Origin: an uncultured Lachnospiraceae bacterium
GTDB lineage: Bacteria > Bacillota > Clostridia > Lachnospirales > Lachnospiraceae
Direction of reading: 5' to 3'
DNA length: 64,000 nt
Assembly (NCBI GenBank): GCA_947173945.1
Contig: CAMWGV010000002.1
Span: forward strand, 1-64,000
How positions within the stretch are numbered: position 1 is the stretch's first letter; every line of letters begins with the position of its first letter. Position numbers and translations under genes: made by a program. This document shows, piece after piece, positions 32,801 through 40,175 of the stretch. The notes beneath the pieces are model-generated. The model saw only the letters and a list, made by a program, of their open reading frames with translations, was not told where the DNA came from and searched no databases.

Positions 32801-33450
32801 TTACTTATGTTGATTGATATTTTCGACAGCTCTGATGGCATTTCAACACTTATCTTAGCCTTTGATACGGAAAGGGTAAGTGCTCTCTTTTTGTGAACAT
32901 AAACAAGGAATTCCTCCAATGCCTGATTGACAGACTGACTTTCCAAAAGGCTTGCATAAATCTGTTTAATAATAGGATCCTTATCAATAAATGTCCGCTT
33001 AAAATCTTCTCTCACAAAAACCTTCACAGCCTCTGACCAATTACTTTCAGCCAGTGTTGCAAATTTGAAAAGGTCATCTATTTTCTGGTCATCGTATTTT
33101 ACATACGGTGTTGTAATATCTATATCATAAGGAATTTTAAATTCCCCTCCATCTGATATTATACTTATATGACCCTTATAATTTTTTCCTGCTTCAAGAC
33201 ATGTAGCATCAAATGTATATGTTACGTCAAAACGTCTGTTGATGTATGTATGCTCATCAAACCGAATCATATACCTGCTATCATATACCATTGCCTTTAT
33301 GACATGGTCATTTGGACTGGTTACCCTGAAGCTGCCTGTATAGGTAGTTCCTGATTCAATGTTCAATTTTAAGAACTGCTCAGAGATTTCAACCTCAGGT
33401 CTGTCTACTGTAAACTCTCCCTTTGCGTAATGTTCAATAATACCCTTCAT
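29884..33450 (-). CDS. DUF5717-like large protein with N-terminal Ig-like region and helical-repeat body
   Basis: ORF; start chosen at MKGIIEHYAKGEF after GGAGGaacat; beta-rich FLKLNIESGTTYTGSFRVTSPNDHVIKAMVYDSR then alpha-helical repeats; family name from memory. Confidence 0.65.
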   Translation of the reverse strand: MKGIIEHYAKGEFTVDRPEVEISEQFLKLNIESGTTYTGSFRVTSPNDHVIKAMVYDSRYMIRFDEHTYINRRFDVTYTFDATCLEAGKNYKGHISIISDGGEFKIPYDIDITTPYVKYDDQKIDDLFKFATLAESNWSEAVKVFVREDFKRTFIDKDPIIKQIYASLLESQSVNQALEEFLVYVHKKRALTLSVSKAKISVEMPSELSKISINISKNTWGYTNSRVKSMDDFIIPAKKTITSSDFCGNLFSLDVLISPENVPDGVSTGRLLIENIYQTIEVEINLSRPQSKSHISPRSANKNHMIKTNKAKIVNAYLDYRMDRVELKEYVAASIMAFGNLARYVPEEGLYRLGTMHMNIMQGELEKVEQEFLRIEADVDNTVMGDMEECYYAYLKALVQKDSTTIENARAKIKRHYKTKTDKIFYFWLLLFIDEAYAQDQAALYKEIKALYDNGYNSPVMYLEFCEMLNNNPLLLKKISGLEITAIRWGLRHKFVSDEVIDEFIRLAGSFKNFDTQIFGIMEAIYDKNKSLEVLKSICSMLIGANKLDNKYHRFYFDAVENSLKFIGLNECFVKSMNFSRYDVIPTSVLMYLNYKNTLSETELAYLYANVIYNKAQHMKVYHEYCTTMEDFMENMIIKGEVSDDLTVIYDEFLEPESVSPLYAGKLVNIIFRRKLVCFNKGVRAVIVTHREIEEVQRVPIVNGEAYVEILSNTASIIFEDSEGNRYAGSIPYRLERIVDEKAYLPICCEYSPRDYRVLLYNYEKLGDFTFKKAVEVNAARDIVNCDRISYDYKQQAYLNIIEYYHENLDADVLTKYLGKLDIDYLNHANARTLIAYMVDMNLFDKAFQAVKLYGFDEIDSEELYQLADYGVEDSNGFVNEDLLAICVHLYKMGKVNERILTYVMNNFKGDLDELATLFKTARNRIRDVSFLAENTLAQMMFAMGNVEYIYDIFTAYYGGRSRGLVVKAFLRYAAFNFLIKDVQTPSSIFDCLYLEIMKGNIDDEISKMALLTQFSKMDRYTEEQKEWIADSVGKFMDAGKLLPFYKSFKTFIKLPQDVFLKTYLIYKSEPSKQVMVKYAFDTGSRQNLTYRTERLDEMVPGLYVKEFVVFHGERLVYTVDDDVDGNIHVVESEVLKTKAFNRKDRSRFEIINSMLVNQEMREDNELLEALDVYLNTVHLFEENLNIL

Positions 33451-33677
33451 ATGTTCCTCCATAGCTTTTGGCTATAATCTGTTATCATTGCACTATGGCA
33501 AAATTATCTTGATATTATCTGCCACAATGCTATAATTATATATATTTCATTTGATAAGTTTTTCTTTCTATATTTATCAAAATATTATAACACAGAGTAC
33601 ATTATAACAAAAGATTTTAAATTTTAAAAGAGATATGGGGTTATTTATCGAAAAAGATAATTTTAGGAGGTATAAAA

Positions 33678-34733
33678 ATGGAAAAAACACCACTCAGACT
33701 GGAGCAATATGACACTGTACTTTACAATTCCAACCTTAATCCGATGGGAATTCCCGATTCCGTAAAAAAGGCACTTTCAGAAAATATCAATTCAATTATA
33801 AGATATCCAAGCGATTATTACGGCAATCTAAAAAAATCCATTGCAGACTATACCGGCTGCAATGATAAAAATGTTATTTTAGGAAGCGGTTCATCAGATA
33901 TGCTTAGACTTTATGTGGCACTGATTGCCCCTAAAAAAGCACTGATTCCTGCTCCATCACCAATTGAACATGAAACTGCACTTTCCATGTACGGATGCGA
34001 GGTTTGCTACTACGAGTTGTCTGAGGAGGACGACTACAAGCTTAACGTTGTAGATTTTATAAAAACACTTGATTCCTCCTATGATATGATTATTCTCGGA
34101 AATCCAAACAACCCAACATCCCAAATTATTGACAGGGAGGACATTGAAACTCTTGCTGATGTGTGCAGGTCCCTGGATATATTTCTTGTTATCGATGAAA
34201 TGTATATTGAATTTACTGAAAAGTATGAGGAGCTTACAAGCGTTCCTCTTGTAAAAGACTTTACGAATTTAGCGGTTATCAGAAGTATCTCAAAGTTTTT
34301 TGCTGTTCCGGGGCTTCGCCTTTGTTACGCAATTATGTCAGATGAAGAGCTCCTTACTCTCACAGAAACAGTTGCCACGCCAAACAGTATTTCCACGCTT
34401 ACCGCTGCCGCATGTACGGAGCTTTTTAAAGATAAGGGATATATCGAGCAGTCACGCTCTCAAATATTTACAGAACGGAATCTTATCTATTCCGCCATGG
34501 CAACAAACAAAAATGTAAAGCTCTTTAAGCCATTTGCAAATTACATGCTTATCAAAATTCTAAAGGAAGATGTGACTGCATCTGAGCTTGCTGAGCACTG
34601 CAAGTTAAAGGGTATCATCATTAGAAACTGCGAGAACTTCCATGGGCTTAGTGATAAATATGTCCGCTTCTGTTTTATGAAGCCAGAGCAAAATGATTTG
34701 CTGGTGAATACCATGCTGGAGCTAATGGGCTGA
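33678..34733 (+). CDS. PLP-dependent aminotransferase (histidinol-phosphate aminotransferase-like)
   Basis: LGNPNNPTSQIIDREDIETLAD, VIDEMYIEFTEKYEEL, RSISKFFAVPGLRLCYAI. Confidence 0.88.
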   Translation: MEKTPLRLEQYDTVLYNSNLNPMGIPDSVKKALSENINSIIRYPSDYYGNLKKSIADYTGCNDKNVILGSGSSDMLRLYVALIAPKKALIPAPSPIEHETALSMYGCEVCYYELSEEDDYKLNVVDFIKTLDSSYDMIILGNPNNPTSQIIDREDIETLADVCRSLDIFLVIDEMYIEFTEKYEELTSVPLVKDFTNLAVIRSISKFFAVPGLRLCYAIMSDEELLTLTETVATPNSISTLTAAACTELFKDKGYIEQSRSQIFTERNLIYSAMATNKNVKLFKPFANYMLIKILKEDVTASELAEHCKLKGIIIRNCENFHGLSDKYVRFCFMKPEQNDLLVNTMLELMG

Positions 34734-34758
34734 TGTTCATTATTTAAGAGGGATTCAT

Positions 34759-36423
34759 ATGATTAAAAAATGGTGGCATGACAAAGTAGCATATCAGATT
34801 TATCCAAAAAGCTTCTATGATTCCAATGGAGACGGTATCGGGGATATTCCCGGTATCATCAGTAAGCTTGACTATCTGCAGGATTTAGGCGTGGACATTA
34901 TCTGGCTGTCTCCCTGCTATTCTTCTCCATTGGCAGATCAGGGATATGATATCTCAGATTATTACAATATTGATTCCCGTTTCGGCACAATGCAAGATAT
35001 GGATTGTCTTATCGCAGAGGCAAAAAAGCGCAACATGTACATACTTATGGACCTTGTGGTAAACCACTGCTCCGACGAACATGAGTGGTTCCGAAAGGCT
35101 TGTGAAGACCCTGAGGGTAAGTATGGAAACTTCTTTTATTTACGTGATAAGGACGGCAATACGCCGCCAACCAACTGGCGTTCCTATTTCGGAGGCTCCG
35201 TGTGGGAAAATCTCCCCGGCACGAATAAGCAGTATCTCCATCTGTTCCATAAAAAACAACCGGATCTGAACTGGGAAAACCCCGAGCTACGTGAGGAGAT
35301 TTATAAAAATATAAATTGGTGGCTCGAAAAGGGTCTGGGTGGCTTCCGTATTGACGCAATTATTAATATCAAAAAAGCTCTCCCCCTCCGCAACTATACA
35401 CCTGACAGGGAAGACGGTCTGTGCAGTATCGGCAATATGTTAAGAGATGCTGTTGGAATAGGTGAATTTCTGAACGAAATGAGTACCCGTACCTTCAAAA
35501 AATATGATGCATTTTCCGTGGGAGAAGTATTCAATGAAAAGCCCGAAGACATTCCTGATTTTATTGGAGAAGACGGCTACTTTTCAAGCATGTTCGATTT
35601 CAGTGAAACGGTTTTTGGTAAAAGTGAAAAAGGATGGTATGATGCAGCACAAATAACACCGGACGATTATAAAAATTGCTGTTTTAATGCCCAGGAAAAA
35701 GTTGGCGATATCGGTTTTTTGTCCAACATTATTGAAAACCACGACGAACCCCGCGGTGTCAGCCACTACATTCCTGAAGGCGACTGTTGCACAGAAAGCA
35801 AAAAAATGCTGGCTGCCCTGAATTTTATGCTTCGGGGAATTCCGTTTATCTATCAGGGGCAGGAACTCGGAATGGAAAACATGTCATTTTCTTCCATTGA
35901 GCAGGTGGATGATATCGTAACCCTTGATGAATATCAGGTTGCACTTGATGCCGGACTGTCACCGGAAGAAGCATTAAAAGTGATTGCAAAATACAGTCGT
36001 GACAATGCCCGCACACCGATGCAATGGTCCGATGCACCGCATGCCGGTTTTACAACAGGGTCACCTTGGCTTGATGTAAATCCAAATTACAAAAGAATCA
36101 ATGCCGCGGCCCAGCAGGAGGATTCCGATTCTGTCCGAAGCTTTTATAAGCATTTGATTGCCCTGCGTAAAAACCCGGAATATAAGGATACCGTGGTTTA
36201 TGGTTCTTTCGAACCTGTCTGGCGGGACCGGCATAACCTTATGGCATACTATCGTAAAGGCGACAAGACATTGCTTGTGATTGGAAATTACCAAAGGGAG
36301 GAACAGACCGTCAATCTTCCGACGCCATATAAAAAAATCCTCCTCAACAATTATCCCGGACTATCAGAAAATAACAACGAAATCTCAATGCGTGGATATC
36401 AGGTATTGATACTGGAAATGTAA
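34759..36423 (+). CDS. GH13 alpha-glucosidase (554 aa)
   Basis: WWHDKVAYQIYPKSFYDSNGDGIGDIPGI, GFRIDAI, SVGEVF, NHDEPRGVS. Confidence 0.93.
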   Translation: MIKKWWHDKVAYQIYPKSFYDSNGDGIGDIPGIISKLDYLQDLGVDIIWLSPCYSSPLADQGYDISDYYNIDSRFGTMQDMDCLIAEAKKRNMYILMDLVVNHCSDEHEWFRKACEDPEGKYGNFFYLRDKDGNTPPTNWRSYFGGSVWENLPGTNKQYLHLFHKKQPDLNWENPELREEIYKNINWWLEKGLGGFRIDAIINIKKALPLRNYTPDREDGLCSIGNMLRDAVGIGEFLNEMSTRTFKKYDAFSVGEVFNEKPEDIPDFIGEDGYFSSMFDFSETVFGKSEKGWYDAAQITPDDYKNCCFNAQEKVGDIGFLSNIIENHDEPRGVSHYIPEGDCCTESKKMLAALNFMLRGIPFIYQGQELGMENMSFSSIEQVDDIVTLDEYQVALDAGLSPEEALKVIAKYSRDNARTPMQWSDAPHAGFTTGSPWLDVNPNYKRINAAAQQEDSDSVRSFYKHLIALRKNPEYKDTVVYGSFEPVWRDRHNLMAYYRKGDKTLLVIGNYQREEQTVNLPTPYKKILLNNYPGLSENNNEISMRGYQVLILEM

Positions 36424-36446
36424 AACAGAAAAAAGGAGCTTATGCT

Positions 36447-38114
36447 ATGAATAAAACATGGTGGAAAGAAGCCGTTATTTATCAGATTTATCCCCGAAGC
36501 TTTATGGACAGCAATGGGGACGGTATTGGTGATTTAAATGGAATTACGGACAAACTGGATTATCTGAAATATCTTGGAATTGATGTAATCTGGTTATCCC
36601 CTGTCTACAAATCCCCAAACGATGACAACGGCTACGATATTAGCGATTATCAGGCAATCATGGATGATTTTGGCACAATGGAGGACTTTGATAAACTGCT
36701 GGCAGAAGCACACAGACGAGATATCCGTATTGTTATGGACCTCGTAGTCAACCATACCTCCGATGAACATCAATGGTTTATGGCAAGCAGAAAATCAAAG
36801 GATAATGAATACCGTGATTATTACATCTGGCGCGAGGGACGGGACGAGCAGACGCCGCCCAATAACTGGGGCTCCTGCTTTGGTGGTTCCGCATGGCAGT
36901 ATGACAATGAAACACAAATGTATTATCTGCATCTTTTTTCCACAAAACAGCCAGATTTGAACTGGGATAATCCAAAGGTGCGCGAAGACGTCTTTACAAT
37001 GATGAAATGGTGGTGTGACAAAGGCATCGACGGCTTCCGCATGGATGTAATCAGCATGATTTCAAAAACAAAAGAAATGCCTGACGGTAAAACAAATGGT
37101 TTATATGGTGATTACAGCCCTTATAGTGTAAACGGACCAAACGTCCATAAATATCTTCAGGAAATGAACGAAAAGGTGTTGTCAAAATACGATATTATGT
37201 CGGTCGGAGAAACTCCTGGAGTGACAACAGAACTGGCAAAGCAGTATGCAGGCGAAAACACACATGAGCTTAACATGGTATTTCAATTTGAACATGTGGA
37301 TTACGGTGGAAAATACGGAAAATGGACAGACGAGAAAATGCCACTACGAATATTGAAGAATATTATATCCCGCTGGCAGACGGAATTGTATGGTGCTGCG
37401 TGGAACAGTTTATTCTGGAATAACCATGACCAGCCACGTGCTGTTTCCCGATTCGGTGACGACCGTCCCGAATACCGTGAAGTCTCCGCAAAGATGCTGG
37501 CGACCTGCCTCCATATGCTGCAGGGAACTCCTTACATCTATCAGGGTGAGGAGCTGGGTATGACCAATTATCCGTTTCAAAGCCCTGATGATTTCCGTGA
37601 CATCGAAAGCATCAACAGCTACAGGGAATGGTGTACAGAAGGTCACTTGTCCCACGAAATATTCTGGCCATGCATAACATTTAAAAGCCGCGACAATGCC
37701 CGCACCCCAATGCAGTGGGATCATACGGAGCATGCTGGCTTTACTACGGGAACTCCATGGATTTCCGTCAATCCGAATTACAGGGAAATCAATGCAGAGG
37801 CAGAGGTAAACAACCCGGATTCCGTATTCCACTACTACAAAAAACTAATCGCCATGAGAAAACAAAATCCTGTCATGGTATATGGTAAATACCAGCTTCT
37901 TTTTGAAGAAAGTGAAGAGCTGTTTGTCTATACCAGAACATTAGAAACGGAAAAACTACTTGTGGTCTGCAGCTTTTCCGATAGAGAAATCACATTCATC
38001 ATCCCAGATGAATTTGTCGGAACGCCTTGCCTGATTTCTAATATAGAAAACACATATGACCATCCGGACATTGTGCTTCATCCTTATGAGGCATTTGTAC
38101 TGCATAGGAAATAA
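36447..38114 (+). CDS. GH13 oligo-1,6-glucosidase-like alpha-glucosidase (555 aa)
   Basis: WWKEAVIYQIYPRSFMDSNGDGIGDLNGI, GFRMDVISMISK, SVGETPGV, NHDQPRAVSRF. Confidence 0.93.
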   Translation: MNKTWWKEAVIYQIYPRSFMDSNGDGIGDLNGITDKLDYLKYLGIDVIWLSPVYKSPNDDNGYDISDYQAIMDDFGTMEDFDKLLAEAHRRDIRIVMDLVVNHTSDEHQWFMASRKSKDNEYRDYYIWREGRDEQTPPNNWGSCFGGSAWQYDNETQMYYLHLFSTKQPDLNWDNPKVREDVFTMMKWWCDKGIDGFRMDVISMISKTKEMPDGKTNGLYGDYSPYSVNGPNVHKYLQEMNEKVLSKYDIMSVGETPGVTTELAKQYAGENTHELNMVFQFEHVDYGGKYGKWTDEKMPLRILKNIISRWQTELYGAAWNSLFWNNHDQPRAVSRFGDDRPEYREVSAKMLATCLHMLQGTPYIYQGEELGMTNYPFQSPDDFRDIESINSYREWCTEGHLSHEIFWPCITFKSRDNARTPMQWDHTEHAGFTTGTPWISVNPNYREINAEAEVNNPDSVFHYYKKLIAMRKQNPVMVYGKYQLLFEESEELFVYTRTLETEKLLVVCSFSDREITFIIPDEFVGTPCLISNIENTYDHPDIVLHPYEAFVLHRK

Positions 38115-38120
38115 CCTACT

Positions 38121-38798
38121 TTATTCCTTCCGCCGTTTATACATTAGTCTGCAAAATAGAACTGCAGTCAATGTACTGACTGTCGTTGCAACTATACCCG
38201 GCCCTATAACTGCTGTTGGGTCTGCACTTCCATACTGGCTTCTGTATGCAATTATATTGACGGGTATAAGCTGTAACGAAGATATGTTTAATACAAGTAG
38301 GGCACACATTTCATCCGTGGCTACTCGCCTATGAGACTTTTCTGTCTGACGTTTCTTTGATTTTCTGTTCTCCCTTTTGTTTCCCTCTGTTTTTTCTACC
38401 TGCATTTTATTTGCTTCCCGTTCATCCTGTAGCCTTGCCAGTCCTTTCATTGCCCGCAGTCCTGCCGGTGTTGCTGCCCAGCCCAGTCCCAGCATATTTG
38501 CAATCATATTCATGGCAATGTCCTGCCTTACCGTATCTTCCTTTGGTATTCTGGGAAACAAAAAAGTAATAGCAGGATCTATGCCCTTCGTCCATTTGGC
38601 TATTAACCCTGCTTCCTTTGCTATATTCATAATTCCATTCCACAAACCCACAACTCCCAGCATGACAATGCAAAGCTGTACTGCCTCTTTGGCAGAATCG
38701 ATTGCAGAGCCCGCCACCGCATTTATAATCTCAGGTCCTTGAATGCATCCAAATAAAACTCCTCCCACTATCATGGTCGCCCATAAAAAATCAAGCAT
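38121..38798 (-). CDS. spmA: Spore maturation protein A-like (nucleoside recognition/gate domain)
   Basis: MLDFLWATMIVGGVLFGCIQG..., LFPRIPKEDTVRQDIAMNMIANMLGLGWAATPAGLRAM, NISSLQLIPVNIIAYRSQYGS; ORF-track start at 38882 lies in the repeat element, RBS ggagagga precedes 38798. Confidence 0.88.
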   Translation of the reverse strand: MLDFLWATMIVGGVLFGCIQGPEIINAVAGSAIDSAKEAVQLCIVMLGVVGLWNGIMNIAKEAGLIAKWTKGIDPAITFLFPRIPKEDTVRQDIAMNMIANMLGLGWAATPAGLRAMKGLARLQDEREANKMQVEKTEGNKRENRKSKKRQTEKSHRRVATDEMCALLVLNISSLQLIPVNIIAYRSQYGSADPTAVIGPGIVATTVSTLTAVLFCRLMYKRRKE

Positions 38799-38830
38799 AT
38801 ATCCTCTCCTTGTCAGATATATCAATATAG

Positions 38831-39032
38831 GTAATTGCGAAACTCTGTTTTCAAGATGACATTCGTTAAAAAATATAGACAAATCAACGCAGGCACGCTT
38901 TCGCTACTTGTCGCACGTAACGGTACTAAGCTCGAAGAAACCTCGCTAAGTACCGACGGCTCCAAAGTACCTGCTTATGATTTTGTCTATATTTTTCAAC
39001 TACGTTTTTGGAATAAGAAGTTTCGCAATTAC
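38831..39032. repeat. Palindromic (MITE-like or structured-leader) element, copy 2
   Basis: gtaattgcgaaact...agtttcgcaattac termini; same core as 10681-10880. Confidence 0.85.
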
Positions 39033-39103
39033 CTATATATCATACATTACGTCTCATTCAATATATACATATGCTTTGATTTTTGCATGTAACACTTTTT
39101 TCT

Positions 39104-39808
39104 TTAATATAACCACTCCAACATCATAGGTGCAACGATTACCGTGAGTATTCCTGACACTGCTACCGCAAGCCCACTCATTGCTCCCTCCGTATCTCCC
39201 ATCTCCACAGCCTTTGCCGTTCCAAGCACGTGGGACGAGCTGCCTATCGCAATTCCCTTTGCAATAGGCTCATCTATTTTACACAGCTTACATACAATTT
39301 CCGCAACAATATTTCCAACGATACCTGTGATACATATAAGTGCAACCGTAATTGTCTCTATTCCTCCTGTCTCTTGAGAAACAACCATACCAATAGCTGT
39401 CGTTATAGATTTCGGAATGAACGTTGCAAATATTGTTTCATCAAGAGTAAACGCAATACAAAGTAACCACACGACTAACACATTTGTGGCTATGGCGGCT
39501 ACGATGCCCAGAAAAATTGCTATTATGTTATCCCTTAACAGCTTCAGCTTCTCATAAAGTGGTACTGCCAGACACACGGTTGCCGGTGTCAACAGGTATG
39601 ACAAATATTTTGCCCCATTCATATAGCTGTCATAGGATATGTGAAACAGCTTCAATATACATACAACAAGAAGAAAGCCTATCAGAATGGGGTTTGCGAT
39701 TGCAAGCTTTGTTCTGTCTTTAATGAAAAGTCCCACGCCGTAACAAAGGAGACTTACGGTCATTCCAAAAAACAGCGAATCTGATAATATAACTGCTATA
39801 TTATTCAT
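39104..39808 (-). CDS. lrgB: LrgB family protein
   Basis: ATVCLAVPLYEKLKLL, PKSITTAIGMVVSQETGG, GSSSHVLGTAKAVEMGDTEGAMSGLAVAVSGI. Confidence 0.94.
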   Translation of the reverse strand: MNNIAVILSDSLFFGMTVSLLCYGVGLFIKDRTKLAIANPILIGFLLVVCILKLFHISYDSYMNGAKYLSYLLTPATVCLAVPLYEKLKLLRDNIIAIFLGIVAAIATNVLVVWLLCIAFTLDETIFATFIPKSITTAIGMVVSQETGGIETITVALICITGIVGNIVAEIVCKLCKIDEPIAKGIAIGSSSHVLGTAKAVEMGDTEGAMSGLAVAVSGILTVIVAPMMLEWLY

Positions 39809-40169
39809 TTTTCCCTCTCCTTTTGTTTAACATTCTTATAATCCACTGGGTAACTCTTCCTGACATCACCATTACAATTATTGTTCCAAATATACATGCA
39901 ATTGCTGCAGGTATCATTATTGATTTCAATACGTCCCAGTCCTCCATGAGCCCTACTGTTGCGGGTAGGAACATAACCGGCATAGCATCAAGTAAAAATG
40001 TACTTGCATCCTTTACCTGTTCCAGCTTAATAAGCCCTGTAGTAAGTGCAATAAGCATCAAAATAAGCCCATATATACTTGCGGGAACTAAAAATGGGAG
40101 GAACTCTTTTAAGAGCTCCCCCACAAATGAAATCAATATAATAATTGCGAACTGTTTCACGTAACGCAT
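39801..40169 (-). CDS. lrgA: LrgA/CidA family holin-like protein
   Basis: FVGELLKEFLPFLVPASIYGLILMLIALTTGLIKLEQVKDASTFLLDAMPVMFLPATVGLM. Confidence 0.93.
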   Translation of the reverse strand: MRYVKQFAIIILISFVGELLKEFLPFLVPASIYGLILMLIALTTGLIKLEQVKDASTFLLDAMPVMFLPATVGLMEDWDVLKSIMIPAAIACIFGTIIVMVMSGRVTQWIIRMLNKRRGKNE

Positions 40170-40175
40170 AATTTA

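Noticed and set aside
38799-38882. N-terminal extension MSIFFNECHLENRVSQLPILIYLTRRGY of the spmA ORF
   Set aside because: Encoded by the palindromic element arm; a good RBS sits before the ATG at 38798.
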